A DNA stretch of 64,000 nucleotides from JAHEKD01 sp965204695 (GCA_965204695.1 OZ242007.1:1-64000); one strand, 5' to 3'. Positions 34,195 to 43,748 are shown, numbered from the stretch's first letter. Numbers and translations: made by a program. Notes: generated by a model from the letters alone, not told the origin.

Positions 34195-35026
34195 GCATTT
34201 GGATAAATACGTACTCATCACCGGGTGTTCCACCGGCATAGGTTACTGCTTGGCTACTGAGCTTGGCAAGTATGGTTATAAAGTTTTAGCTACAGCTCGT
34301 AATCAAAACGATGTAACTAAACTTGCTTCGGAAAATCTGCTAGCTCATCAACTTGACTTATCGGACTCTGAATCAATCGCTAAAGCCGTAAATTGGGCGT
34401 TCGAGCAAAGTTCAGGAAACCTTTACGGTTTAGTTAACAATGGTGCTTACGGACAACCTGGTGCGGTCGAAGATTTAAGTAGAGAAGCACTGATAGAACA
34501 GTTTGAATCCAATGTGTTTGGTACTCAAGAGCTGACCAATCTAATTTTACCCACCATGCGACAAAAAAATGCAGGTCGAATTATTCAAATCAGTTCAATT
34601 TTGGGTTTAATCTGTTTGCCTTATCGAGGTGCTTATAACGCTAGCAAATATGCTTTGGAAGCTTTAAGCGATACTATGCGAATCGAACTCAGTAAAACAG
34701 CAATAAAAGTTGCCTTGATCGAGCCAGGACCAATCGCCACTGATTTTCGCAAAAATGCTTTGACCATGTTTTTTAAGCACATTAAGCACAAAACCAGTGC
34801 GCATAGTGATTATTATCAGGGTGTTATTGATAGATTGGAAGCGATAGATAACGTCCCTTTCACTTTGCCACCAGAATCCGTATTGAAACCGACTTTGCAT
34901 GCCCTAGGAGCCAATAATCCTAAAATTCGTTACAAAGTTACAGTACCCGCTGTTGGCTTATCGTTTTTAAAGCGAATTTTTCCTGATCGATTATTTGACG
35001 CTTTAATCAGTCGCAAAATTAGCTAA
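34187..35026 (+). CDS. Short-chain dehydrogenase/reductase (SDR)
   Basis: A 279-residue classical SDR. The nucleotide-binding motif is TGCSTGIGYCLA, NNGAYG is the NNAG-type motif, serine lies in QISSILG, and the catalytic pair is YNASK. The reading frame begins at a TTG (34187) overlapping the end of the AsmA-like gene; a second TTG at 34199 is possible and there is no ATG nearby. Its substrate is unknown. Its 3' end overlaps the convergent malonyl-CoA synthetase gene by 8 bases. Confidence 0.88.
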   Translation: MIKHLDKYVLITGCSTGIGYCLATELGKYGYKVLATARNQNDVTKLASENLLAHQLDLSDSESIAKAVNWAFEQSSGNLYGLVNNGAYGQPGAVEDLSREALIEQFESNVFGTQELTNLILPTMRQKNAGRIIQISSILGLICLPYRGAYNASKYALEALSDTMRIELSKTAIKVALIEPGPIATDFRKNALTMFFKHIKHKTSAHSDYYQGVIDRLEAIDNVPFTLPPESVLKPTLHALGANNPKIRYKVTVPAVGLSFLKRIFPDRLFDALISRKIS

Positions 35027-36524
35027 ATTGCTCCCGCAAAATATTCTTTTGAACTTTGCCCATGGTATTACGGGGCAGTTCATCAACAAAAAACACCTGC
35101 TTGGGGCATTTATAGACGGCCAACTCTTTCTTGGTAGCCCCAATTAATTTTTCTTCGTCGATCGATGATGACTGTTGCTTGACCACCACAGCCACCACCT
35201 TCTCGCCAAAATCACTATCGGCAAGCCCAATGACAGCACATTCGCCCACCCCGTCTACAGCATCAATGACAGTTTCGACTTCCTTGGGATAAACGTTATA
35301 CCCTCCAGAAATAATTAAATCTTTTTGTCGCCCAATAATTGTCAAATAACCATCTTCATCGATAAAACCTAAATCCCCAGTGATAAAAAAACCATCGTTG
35401 GTAAACTCCTGAGCTGTTTTCTCTGGCAGCTTCCAATACCCTTTAAAAACATTTGGACCCTTGACTTCTATGGTGCCAATTTGATTAGCATCTATTTTTG
35501 AATTTTGGTCGCCGATTCGAATCTCAACATCCGGCAATGGTAAACCGACTGTACCTATTTTACGTTGCTCAAAATAAGGATTAGAGGTATTCATATTTGT
35601 CTCAGTCATGCCGTAGCGTTCCAGAATTCGTTGTCCGGTTCGCTTTTCGAATACCCGATGAGTTTCTTTTAACATTGGTGCACTACCTGAGACAAACAGC
35701 CGCATGTGTTTTACTAGATCATTATTGAATCGCTGATCGTTTAGTAACCGAGTATAGAATGTTGGCACGCCCATCATAGTCGTCGCATGCGGTAACGAAT
35801 CAATGATCGAATCTAGATTGAAAGATGGCAAGAAAATCATTGAGCAACCAGATAGAAAAGAAACATTACAGGCAACAAATAAACCGTGAATATGAAAAAT
35901 TGGCAATGCATGTAATAAGGTATCTTTTTCTGTGAATTGCCAAGCTTCAATTAGACTTTGGGCATTAGAAAGTAAGTTGCCATGTGTGAGCATGGCTCCC
36001 TTTGGTTTGCCTGTCGTTCCTGAAGTGTAGAGTAATGCAGCCAGGTCATGGGTTTCACAATTTTCAACTTGATGAGAAGTATTTGAATTTTGAATCGCAT
36101 CTACTAAGGTTCCTGATCTGTTGGCAGAAAGCGTGAGCACTTCAGTAGCACTGTCAGCCGTGATATCAGAGATTTCTTTTAAGGCACTTGGATCACATAT
36201 AATTAAACCCGGTTCAGCATCAGCGATAAAATATTTTGTTTCGCTTACCGTATAAGCAGTGTTTAAGGGAACCAGAATTGTACCCGTTTGGATGCAGGCT
36301 GCGTAAATTGCTAAAGTTTCAGGTGATTTAGAGGCTTTAACTAAAACTCTGTCACCTTTATTTAATCCTGATGATTTAATGACATTAGCAATCTGCCCGG
36401 CAAGATGAATAAATTCTGCATGGCTTATTTGCCGATTATTCTTTAATTTTAAAAGGGGATTTAAATTTACCCGATGTGGCCGAAACAAATCATCATAAAG
36501 CAGATTAACAGCTTGTTTTGGCAT
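35019..36524 (-). CDS. Malonyl-CoA synthetase (MatB-like)
   Basis: A 501-residue acyl-adenylate-forming enzyme. The P-loop is LLYTSGTTGKPKGAMLTH; LERYGMTETNMNTSNP is characteristic of MatB, which activates malonate or methylmalonate to the CoA thioester. The C-terminal lysine is in LPRNTMGKVQKN. It is the last gene of a minus-strand unit with a class-III aminotransferase and an amino-acid ABC transporter, 16 bp behind the ATPase gene, which suggests that the imported compound yields a malonate-like acid. Confidence 0.87.
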   Translation of the reverse strand: MPKQAVNLLYDDLFRPHRVNLNPLLKLKNNRQISHAEFIHLAGQIANVIKSSGLNKGDRVLVKASKSPETLAIYAACIQTGTILVPLNTAYTVSETKYFIADAEPGLIICDPSALKEISDITADSATEVLTLSANRSGTLVDAIQNSNTSHQVENCETHDLAALLYTSGTTGKPKGAMLTHGNLLSNAQSLIEAWQFTEKDTLLHALPIFHIHGLFVACNVSFLSGCSMIFLPSFNLDSIIDSLPHATTMMGVPTFYTRLLNDQRFNNDLVKHMRLFVSGSAPMLKETHRVFEKRTGQRILERYGMTETNMNTSNPYFEQRKIGTVGLPLPDVEIRIGDQNSKIDANQIGTIEVKGPNVFKGYWKLPEKTAQEFTNDGFFITGDLGFIDEDGYLTIIGRQKDLIISGGYNVYPKEVETVIDAVDGVGECAVIGLADSDFGEKVVAVVVKQQSSSIDEEKLIGATKKELAVYKCPKQVFFVDELPRNTMGKVQKNILREQFS

Positions 36525-36540
36525 TGGGACTAGTAAATCT

Positions 36541-37290
36541 TTATAGTATCTGACTTAAGAATTCCTTGGTACGCGGGTCTTTAGCATCATCAAAAAACGT
36601 TGCGGGAGGCCCGCTTTCTACTATTATTCCTCGATCAGTAAAGTAAATCATATCGGCCACTTCTCTAGCAAAACCCATTTCGTGTGTAACCAATATGCAA
36701 GTCATTCCCTCTTCTGCTAGTTGTTTAATGGTTACCAAAACTTCCTTAACCGTCTCAGGGTCAAGTGCAGCCGTAACCTCATCAAAAAGCATAATATCGG
36801 GGTTCATAGCTAAAGATCTGGCTATGGCAACGCGCTGCTGCTGACCGCCGGACAATTCTCCCGGATAACTATGTTCCTTGCCTTCCAGACGTACTTTTTT
36901 TAGTAGTTCATAAGCCTTTTTCTCAGACTCTTCTTGATCACGCTTAAGTACCTGTACTGGTGCCATCATCACGTTTTGTAAAGCTGTTTTATGTGGAAAC
37001 AAGTTATATTGTTGGAACACCATACCGACTTTTTTTCTGAGTTCCAATTTATCGAGATTTGGATCATTAACTTCCTGGCCTTCAACTAAAATTGAACCTT
37101 GTTGGATATCATTAAGAGCATTTACACATCGAATCAAAGTTGATTTACCCGAACCGGATGGACCAATAATACAAATCACTTCTCCTTTCATGATGTCCAT
37201 GGAAACACCTTTTAATACTTCGACGTCTCCAAATGACTTATGAACATCTTTGATGCTTACCATAGGTTGATCTTCTGTCCAGCTCATCAT
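36541..37290 (-). CDS. Polar amino acid ABC transporter, ATP-binding subunit
   Basis: A 249-residue ATPase of the GlnQ/HisP family. Walker A is GPSGSGKST, the signature LSGGQQQRVAIARSLAM, Walker B IMLFDEVTAALDPE, and the switch histidine is in LVTHEMGFAREV. It powers uptake of an amino acid with the two permeases and the binding protein encoded just upstream. Twenty-one bases separate it from the permease gene. Alternative starts at ATG 37290 and 37287 differ by one residue. Confidence 0.95.
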   Translation of the reverse strand: MMSWTEDQPMVSIKDVHKSFGDVEVLKGVSMDIMKGEVICIIGPSGSGKSTLIRCVNALNDIQQGSILVEGQEVNDPNLDKLELRKKVGMVFQQYNLFPHKTALQNVMMAPVQVLKRDQEESEKKAYELLKKVRLEGKEHSYPGELSGGQQQRVAIARSLAMNPDIMLFDEVTAALDPETVKEVLVTIKQLAEEGMTCILVTHEMGFAREVADMIYFTDRGIIVESGPPATFFDDAKDPRTKEFLSQIL

Positions 37291-37311
37291 AAATTCCTTA
37301 TGGTTACCTTA

Positions 37312-38205
37312 TTAACTTTTAACACTAAATTTACGCTCTAAACGCTGTGTCAATTTGGCAATGGGATAGCAATACATAAAAAATATTACTAAAACAAAGG
37401 TGTAAAACGGCATTAACAGTTCAGGATGATTTCCTTCCGCTTCAGTCGCATCACGCGCGAGTTTAAGCACATCTTCAACACCCAGAATCGATACCAATGG
37501 TGTCGCCATAGTTAAGATTGCATACCAGTTCATCCAGGGTGGAATCATGCGTTTAAAACATTGCGGTAAAATAATCTGCCAAAGAGTTTGCAACCGTGTA
37601 TAGGCTAATGACTCCGCAGCTTCCCACTGTCCTGAGGGCACCGAAATTACCGCTCCTCGAACAATTTCTGAGACATTCGCCATGATCGGCAAAGACAATC
37701 CGATTACGGCCTTGAGCCAGTCTGGAACTGGAATAGTCAGCCCAAATATTTTAACTTCGAACGGAAACGCAAGCATGACAACAAACAACAACACTAACCA
37801 TGGAGAGTTACGGAAAAACTGAGTAATCGTCCAGCATAATTTACGTAACCAACCGTGTATCGATATCTGCCCTAGTCCCAGCACTATGCCGGTCAACGTA
37901 CCAATTAGCATCACCAGCAGGCTAATTAAAATATTAAAAAAGAAACCACTTTTTAATAAAAATGGCATCCAACGAAATAAAGCGTCTACGGCATCTTTAG
38001 TCGTGTAGTTAGATTGAGCAAATGCTAATGATGAAACTGCAAAAGCCAGAAATATGAATAAAAAACAATTAACGATCGAAAGCTCGCTGAGCCAACGTGT
38101 AAAAGCTGTCGAATTTGGATTCCAATAATCAGTCTTTTTATTAACAGGCTTAAGTACTGGTAAATCTGTTGCTGCTTTAGAATTAATTCCGGGTATGGAT
38201 TTCAT
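37312..38205 (-). CDS. Polar amino acid ABC transporter permease (second subunit)
   Basis: A 297-residue HisM/GlnP-type permease. Its N-terminal extension of about 45 polar residues is longer than usual. The EAA-like loop EAAESLAYTRLQTLWQIILP contacts the ATPase. Start ATG 38205 is preferred (MKSIPGIN, with GGAG at good spacing) over ATG 38217, which would overlap the preceding gene by 11 bases. It forms the membrane channel with the neighbouring permease. Confidence 0.93.
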   Translation of the reverse strand: MKSIPGINSKAATDLPVLKPVNKKTDYWNPNSTAFTRWLSELSIVNCFLFIFLAFAVSSLAFAQSNYTTKDAVDALFRWMPFLLKSGFFFNILISLLVMLIGTLTGIVLGLGQISIHGWLRKLCWTITQFFRNSPWLVLLFVVMLAFPFEVKIFGLTIPVPDWLKAVIGLSLPIMANVSEIVRGAVISVPSGQWEAAESLAYTRLQTLWQIILPQCFKRMIPPWMNWYAILTMATPLVSILGVEDVLKLARDATEAEGNHPELLMPFYTFVLVIFFMYCYPIAKLTQRLERKFSVKS

Positions 38206-38206
38206 C

Positions 38207-38962
38207 TTAAACTCCATACCCGGGAATTTTGAGTTGCCGTTCCCAGCGATTCATTCCCATCACAATCAAACCCACCAGACCAATATAAAACACAAATAAG
38301 AACAACATAGCCGGATACTGTGCAGATGGGTAGTTATTCCAGATGGTTACACATTGATAGAGTAATTCCGGTACGGCAATAGCAATAGCCTGGGTAGTTG
38401 TTTTTACGAGGTTCACTAAATTGTTGTTTAATGCCGGCAAGCTGACCCGAAAGGCCAGTGGAAGAATGATATAAAAATAGGATTTTATCCGGCTATAACC
38501 TAATGCTTCGGCGGCTTCTTTAGTGGAATCGGGTACTGATTCAATTCCAGCCCGGAAAATTTCAACATTAAAAGCACCGGCGAAAAACGATAAAGAAATA
38601 ATCGCCCAGCCGACATTGCTGATCCATGGCACTTCCAGCCAACCATCGGGGGAATAGGTCGGAGTAAACTGCCCAAGTGCAAAATAAAAGAACAATAACT
38701 GTACAACAGGTGGGGTATTGCGAAAAAACTGAATATAACCCTGGACAATATTACGCAACCATTTTATTGGTGAACCCTGAAGCCACGCACCCAGAATGCC
38801 TATAATGACACTCAAAATCAGGCAGATAATCGATAATTCAAGCGTAACCCATATACCTGAAAGCAACCGCTGGATTTCAACCGGTTCGTAGAAAAAAATA
38901 AAATTCCAGCGCGGCTGATCCTCAGCCAATTGGCGAAAAAAATCGGCAATAAATTCTGGCAT
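38207..38962 (-). CDS. Polar amino acid ABC transporter permease (first subunit)
   Basis: A 251-residue permease with five to six helices and the EAA loop EAAEALGYSRIKSYFYIILP. It starts MPEFIADFF after a 59-bp gap from the binding-protein gene. It has the short-permease size, complementing the longer second subunit. Both permeases keep the conserved Gly of the loop, so both should contact the ATPase. Confidence 0.93.
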   Translation of the reverse strand: MPEFIADFFRQLAEDQPRWNFIFFYEPVEIQRLLSGIWVTLELSIICLILSVIIGILGAWLQGSPIKWLRNIVQGYIQFFRNTPPVVQLLFFYFALGQFTPTYSPDGWLEVPWISNVGWAIISLSFFAGAFNVEIFRAGIESVPDSTKEAAEALGYSRIKSYFYIILPLAFRVSLPALNNNLVNLVKTTTQAIAIAVPELLYQCVTIWNNYPSAQYPAMLFLFVFYIGLVGLIVMGMNRWERQLKIPGYGV

Positions 38963-39021
38963 GGATTTTGAACTCTCAACCTGGGAGGTTTGGCTTACAC
39001 CTTACCTCCCAGAATAATTTA

Positions 39022-39846
39022 TTACTCTGATAACCAGTCTTTAAACTTTTCGTTCTGATCGGCAAGATATTGTGTTGGCTGGATACCCCATTTTTCCTCT
39101 AGCTCGATTAAACGACCAGACTGATGCCATTTAAAAATCATGCCTGACATGAAGTTTCCCCAAATACCATCAACTTCTTCCAAGGGAACAGCTAAAGCCC
39201 AGGGGTTGTCATCTTCGGTTTGCAACGGCATTTCGTAATCATTCCAGTCGCCACTGGCAAGATCAGCCATGATTGAAGAATCGTCATAAACCCAGGCAAT
39301 GCATTTCTTATCGCGCAATGCCTGTTTGGATTCTGCATTACCGGTAAACGCTACGATTTTTGCACCATAACGCTCTTCGACAATTTGATTATAGAAAGCA
39401 CCCTGCTTACCGCAAACAGGTTTATCACGTAATTCTTCCCAATCTTTAAGTCCAAGCGCCTTGGGTGCTAGAATATTCGTACCTGAAGTGTAATAGTTGG
39501 GTTGAGGAATGCCGACAATCTTACGGCGATCTTCACGATCAGACATGGTTGCAATCATTAGATCGATTTTACCTTGCTCTAGGAACTGCATACGATTTGA
39601 AGATTGCACCGCAACTATTTCCAATTCAACACCCAGTGCATCAGCAACATCCTGAGCCATATCGGCTTCCATTCCTACAATTTCGCCACTTTCGTTACGA
39701 AACCCCCAAGGTTTGTAGTCTGCTTTTACACCGACAACTACTTTGCCTTTTTCAATTACGGACATAAATCTTTCATTAGCGGCATATGAATTAAAGCTGG
39801 CTAAAACAAAAGCCAAAGCAACAATCGACAACAATGCTTTTTTCAT
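39022..39846 (-). CDS. Polar amino acid ABC transporter, periplasmic binding protein
   Basis: A 274-residue family 3 solute-binding protein. The signal peptide covers residues 1-22 (cleavage after SYA). The binding core shows VVVGVKADYKPWGFRNESGE, ATMSDREDRR (alpha-carboxylate-binding Arg) and two cysteines (PVCGKQG, DKKCIAW) likely to form a disulfide. The ligand cannot be read off. It lies between the aminotransferase gene (91 bp) and the permease genes, so the substrate is presumably what the aminotransferase acts on. Confidence 0.93.
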   Translation of the reverse strand: MKKALLSIVALAFVLASFNSYAANERFMSVIEKGKVVVGVKADYKPWGFRNESGEIVGMEADMAQDVADALGVELEIVAVQSSNRMQFLEQGKIDLMIATMSDREDRRKIVGIPQPNYYTSGTNILAPKALGLKDWEELRDKPVCGKQGAFYNQIVEERYGAKIVAFTGNAESKQALRDKKCIAWVYDDSSIMADLASGDWNDYEMPLQTEDDNPWALAVPLEEVDGIWGNFMSGMIFKWHQSGRLIELEEKWGIQPTQYLADQNEKFKDWLSE

Positions 39847-39937
39847 TGAAGTACTCCTATCTGTGTTTGTGTGGAGCGATAATTATGCCCAGCTTATAAT
39901 TAAATGCAACTCTGGCTGGCTAGCTAGATTTAGGGAT

Positions 39938-41245
39938 CTAAGTTGTCACTAATTTAGCGATTGATTCATTAAGCGATTGATCGAATATCTCTACCGCTAA
40001 ATCAATTTCGTGTTTTGAAACTGTTAGTGGTGGAGCAATGCGCCAAACTGAACCACGTTCTGGACGAAGCTTTATATTCATGCTTAGACCCAACTCTAAG
40101 CACCGCTGAGTCGTGATCACACCAAGCTCATGATTCGGCAAACGTGATTGCCGATCTTTTACCAATTCGATGCCATATAGCAATCCCTGACCACGAATAT
40201 CGCCAATGACGTCGTACTTTTCCATAAGTTCTTCAAGCTGTTTGAACAAATAATCCCCTATGGCCTTTGCCCGTTCTATTAGATTTTCACTGTGCAATGT
40301 TTCTAAAACAGCAAGACCAACCGCTGCTGGCAATGGGTCAGACACATGTGATGTATAAAAATTAAATCCACGTTGATGAACTGTGTTTTCTATTTCCTCA
40401 GTAGTAACTGTTGCAGCCAATGGAATTCCACCACCTAAGGTTTTGGAAAGCGCCATAATATCCGGGGTTACATCAAGCGCTTCAGCCGCTGTTTTATGAC
40501 CTATTCTACCGAAGGCGGTTTGGGCCTCGTCAAAAATCAATAACATTCCACGCTCATGGCAAGCTTCTTTTAATTCTTTGAAATAATTCGGCGGTGGCAC
40601 AATAACCCCACCCGCGCTCAATATGGGTTCTGCAATTAATGCAGCCGGAGCACCTCGCATTTGCATATCAAGTTGCTCAAATCCAACTTTCATACAAGTT
40701 TTGTCGCACTGGTTTTTACAGTGCTTTATCGGGCAACGATAGGCGTTCGGTTCAGGAATGGAATATGTACCAGGTGTTGCTGGCCCATAACCTTTACGAT
40801 CACTAGCATAAGAGACATAACTGGATGCCCCGGTGACACCATGCCAAGAGCCACCGAGCGCGACAACTTCGTAACCTTGAGTATAAAGTTTTGCTATACG
40901 AAGTGCTGCTTCATTGCTTTCGCTGCCGGTATTGACAAAAAGCTTCTTGGTTAGTGCTTGGGGTAAAAAATCAGATAATTTATGAGTAAGTTCGACAACA
41001 TTCGTCGGAATCATGTCGCTAAATAAATGCAGCATTTTTTTACCACATTCTTCAATCGCTTTTATCACATTAGGATGATTATGCCCAATTGTGGCGCACA
41101 TCTGACCAGAGGTGAAATCAAGAATAGCTCGACCATTTTCATCATAAACGTAGGAGCCTTTTGCTCTGGTTATTTGTTGTGGGTAGAAATCCCCCCCGTA
41201 ACGAATTAGCTGATCAAACTGCTTAGCGCTCATTGCCCAGACCAT
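39938..41245 (-). CDS. Class-III PLP-dependent aminotransferase (dialkylglycine-decarboxylase-like)
   Basis: A 435-residue fold-type I enzyme. The PLP lysine is in ALSKTLGGG, the cofactor Asp in IFDEAQTAFGRIG, and the substrate region opens with FTSGQMCATIGHNHPNVI, most like 2,2-dialkylglycine decarboxylase and related omega-aminotransferases. A cysteine-containing insert (CPIKHCKNQCDKTC) is unusual for the family and could bind a metal. ATG 41245 is taken; ATG 41233 (MSAKQF) is an alternative, and neither has a strong ribosome site. First gene of the unit with the amino-acid ABC transporter and MatB-like enzyme. Confidence 0.88.
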   Translation of the reverse strand: MVWAMSAKQFDQLIRYGGDFYPQQITRAKGSYVYDENGRAILDFTSGQMCATIGHNHPNVIKAIEECGKKMLHLFSDMIPTNVVELTHKLSDFLPQALTKKLFVNTGSESNEAALRIAKLYTQGYEVVALGGSWHGVTGASSYVSYASDRKGYGPATPGTYSIPEPNAYRCPIKHCKNQCDKTCMKVGFEQLDMQMRGAPAALIAEPILSAGGVIVPPPNYFKELKEACHERGMLLIFDEAQTAFGRIGHKTAAEALDVTPDIMALSKTLGGGIPLAATVTTEEIENTVHQRGFNFYTSHVSDPLPAAVGLAVLETLHSENLIERAKAIGDYLFKQLEELMEKYDVIGDIRGQGLLYGIELVKDRQSRLPNHELGVITTQRCLELGLSMNIKLRPERGSVWRIAPPLTVSKHEIDLAVEIFDQSLNESIAKLVTT

Positions 41246-41269
41246 TGTAGATTTTGACTACATTAACTT

Positions 41270-41540
41270 GTTATCACGAGCTTGTCGAGAGATGTCATCC
41301 TGAGGCAGTGGCTTTACTTATACTTTTATACTATCAACACAACTTAGGTAATGAAGAAACGAGTCAAAACGGGGATTGATGAAACCGCTGTTTTATCAGG
41401 CCCTTTAATCATTCAAATGACTTAACCACGCCGTGGGGATATCCTAATCGCTGTTCGGGCACCACCCAATGTTTTAGCCTTTTTGACTTGGAAGCCCTCT
41501 CAAGGAGATCCCTCCACTGCGGTCGGGATGACAGATTGAG
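41270..41540. repeat. Dispersed repeat family B, copy near htpX
   Basis: The 304-bp gap between the aminotransferase and htpX genes has no gene. Left arm: CACGAGCTTGTCGAGAGATGTCATCCTGAGG (in parts) at about 41275-41304. Right arm: GAGATCCCTCCACTGCGGTC then GGGATGACAG at 41505-41533. The arms are roughly inverted, so transcripts could fold into a long stem. The same modules recur at 46.9-47.2 kb. Confidence 0.6.
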
Positions 41541-41549
41541 GGTTTTGAG

Positions 41550-42425
41550 TTATCCCTGAGCTTTTAGTGCTTCAATACGATCCTCTAAAGGAGGATGTGA
41601 CATAAACAAAGCTTTGATACCTGTTGGTTTACCACCGTTGATACCGAATGCCGCGAGTTGATCAGGTAAATCTTCCTGCACACCTGCTTTAAGCCGTTCT
41701 AAGGCGCCAATCATATTGGCCCGGCTGGACAATTCTGCCCCGCCCCGGTCGGCGACGAATTCGCGGCGACGAGAAAACCACATCACAATTGTACTAGCCA
41801 GAATCCCAAGCACAATTTCCGAGACAATTGTGGCAATAAAAAACCCGATGCCATGACCATCTTCATTTTTAAAAACAACTCGATCAACAATATTACCGAT
41901 GATTCGGGCAAAGAAAATAACAAATGTATTTACCACGCCTTGGATTAAGGCCATAGTGACCATATCACCGTTGGCGATATGAGCGACCTCATGACCAAGC
42001 ACGGCTTCAGCTTCATCACGGCTCATGCCATTTAATAAACCACGACTAACCGCAACTAGAGCATCATTTTTCTTCATACCCGTGGCAAAAGCATTCATTT
42101 GTGGCTGCTCAAAAATACCGACTTCAGGCATGCCGATGCCTGCCTGTTCGGCCTGGCGTTGAACGGTGAGCATTAACCATCGCTCTTCATCTGATGAAGG
42201 CGTTTCGATGACCCTGACACCCATCATTTTTTTGGCCGTAAATTTGGACATTGCCAAGGAAATAAAGCTGCCGATCATGCCAAATGCAGCGGCGAAAATT
42301 AGTAATGACGTGTAATTCAGCCCATTTGCTTGCAGATAAGGCTCAATGCCCAGCAAACGCATGGATATGCTTAAAACAATCAATATGCCTAGGTTTGTGG
42401 CTAAAAACAGTACAATTCTTAACAT
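41550..42425 (-). CDS. htpX: Membrane zinc protease HtpX
   Basis: A 291-residue M48 metalloprotease of the inner membrane that degrades misfolded membrane proteins together with FtsH. Two N-terminal helices are followed by VLGHEVAHIANGDMV (HExxH zinc motif), two more helices, and the third zinc ligand Glu in EFVADRGGAELSS. The length matches E. coli HtpX (293). It appears to be monocistronic, divergent from tag with about 100 bp between. Confidence 0.96.
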   Translation of the reverse strand: MLRIVLFLATNLGILIVLSISMRLLGIEPYLQANGLNYTSLLIFAAAFGMIGSFISLAMSKFTAKKMMGVRVIETPSSDEERWLMLTVQRQAEQAGIGMPEVGIFEQPQMNAFATGMKKNDALVAVSRGLLNGMSRDEAEAVLGHEVAHIANGDMVTMALIQGVVNTFVIFFARIIGNIVDRVVFKNEDGHGIGFFIATIVSEIVLGILASTIVMWFSRRREFVADRGGAELSSRANMIGALERLKAGVQEDLPDQLAAFGINGGKPTGIKALFMSHPPLEDRIEALKAQG

Positions 42426-42529
42426 CGTGTCCTACAGTGTATGGTTGGTTAATGAATATATAAGGCTTGATTTGACTCAGATCAAGCCTATACTGAGCCT
42501 AAATATTAACGGTAAAAACTAAACAAATC

Positions 42530-43099
42530 ATGAATGTAAAACGATGCGGCTGGGCTAATTTCTCTGAACTTGAGGTGGACTACCATGATAATGAATGGGG
42601 CGTGCCTGTACATGATGACCGTACTCATTTTGAATTTCTAATTTTAGAAGGCGCGCAAGCGGGCTTAAGTTGGCATACCATATTGCAAAAACGCGGTAAT
42701 TACCGTAAAGCGTTCAGGAATTTTGATCCGGTTAAAGTCGCTAAGTTTAAAGAAAAACAGGTCGAAATATTGCTCAAAAACCCAGGAATCGTCCGTAATC
42801 GTCTTAAAGTCAATGCAACAGTAACTAATGCCAAGTATTTTTTGGAGACTCAGGCTAAATACGGCTCGTTTAACGATTTTATTTGGCAATACGTTGACGG
42901 CAAACCGATTGTCAATAAGTGGAAAACTGGCAAGCAGGTCCCCGCTACTACTAAACTCTCCGAGCAAATCTCCAAAGACTTAAAGAAAATAGGTTTTCGA
43001 TTTGTGGGCCCGACAATAATTTATTCTTATTTGCAAGCAACGGGACTGATTAATGATCATTTGACGAGTTGCTTTAGGCATAAAGAAGTTCAAAAATAA
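42530..43099 (+). CDS. tag: DNA-3-methyladenine glycosylase I
   Basis: A 189-residue base-excision repair glycosylase removing 3-methyladenine. The zinc site uses the N-terminal cysteine (MNVKRCGWAN), His in DYHDNEWGVPVHDD, and the C-terminal NDHLTSCFRH. The catalytic region EGAQAGLSWHTILQKR is present. The 3' 160 bases have a second, diverged copy at 43863-44028 beyond the higBA cassette, so this gene's tail was probably the target or product of an integration event. Confidence 0.96.
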   Translation: MNVKRCGWANFSELEVDYHDNEWGVPVHDDRTHFEFLILEGAQAGLSWHTILQKRGNYRKAFRNFDPVKVAKFKEKQVEILLKNPGIVRNRLKVNATVTNAKYFLETQAKYGSFNDFIWQYVDGKPIVNKWKTGKQVPATTKLSEQISKDLKKIGFRFVGPTIIYSYLQATGLINDHLTSCFRHKEVQK

Positions 43100-43170
43100 C
43101 TCTAGGATAGACTTCTATTTTTCGATACCAATATGGTTGCATAGTGTTACCATATTAGTTACAATTAATC

Positions 43171-43449
43171 ATGATAAAAGGCTTTAAGCACAAAGGGCTT
43201 AAAAAGTTTTTCGAAACAGGCAACAAAAAAGGAATACAAGCCAATCATGCCCCAAGGCTTAGAATTCTTTTGACTGCGATTAATGATGCTGACAAGATTG
43301 AAGACTTAAATGCACCTGGGTTTTTCTTGCACCGGCTTTCAGGAACTCGTTCCCAAATATGGTCTGTCAGAGTCGGCGGAAACTGGCGCATAACTTTTAA
43401 ATTTGTAGATGGGGATGCTGAGATAGTCAATTATGAGGACTATCATTAA
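43171..43449 (+). CDS. higB: HigB-family toxin (RelE superfamily)
   Basis: A 92-residue ribosome-dependent mRNA interferase-type toxin. Family features are MIKGFKHKGLKKFFETG, RLRILLTAINDA, HRLSGTRSQIWSVRV and NWRITFKF, with a final VNYEDYH. The toxin gene comes first, as usual in higBA. Its stop overlaps the antitoxin start (TAATG). The cassette lies between tag and a second tag 3' end. Confidence 0.94.
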   Translation: MIKGFKHKGLKKFFETGNKKGIQANHAPRLRILLTAINDADKIEDLNAPGFFLHRLSGTRSQIWSVRVGGNWRITFKFVDGDAEIVNYEDYH

Positions 43450-43748
43450 TGGAAACCGTAACGATGAATATGACTATGCACAATCCTGCTCATCCGGGTG
43501 AAGTATTGAACGAAGGCTGGTTGAAACCACTTGGTTTGACTGTAACTGAAACAGCCAAACAACTCGGCGTAACTCGCAAGCACCTCTCGCAAATCATTAA
43601 TGCAAAAGCCTCAATTACCGCTGACATGTCCAAAAGACTCGAAGCATTTACTGGCTCAAGCGCTAAATTCTGGCTAAACATGCAGGCCAGCTATGACTTG
43701 TGGCAACTGCGTAACGTGAGCTACGATATTAAAAAAGTAGCGACTTGA
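43449..43748 (+). CDS. higA: HigA-family antitoxin
   Basis: A 99-residue XRE-type helix-turn-helix protein with the VapI/HigA pattern: MHNPAHPGEVLNEGWLKPLG, VTETAKQLGVTRKHLSQIIN (helix-turn-helix) and AKFWLNMQASYDLW. It neutralises HigB and represses the operon. Several in-frame methionines exist in the first ten residues; the first overlaps the toxin stop. Both genes look intact. Confidence 0.94.
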   Translation: METVTMNMTMHNPAHPGEVLNEGWLKPLGLTVTETAKQLGVTRKHLSQIINAKASITADMSKRLEAFTGSSAKFWLNMQASYDLWQLRNVSYDIKKVAT

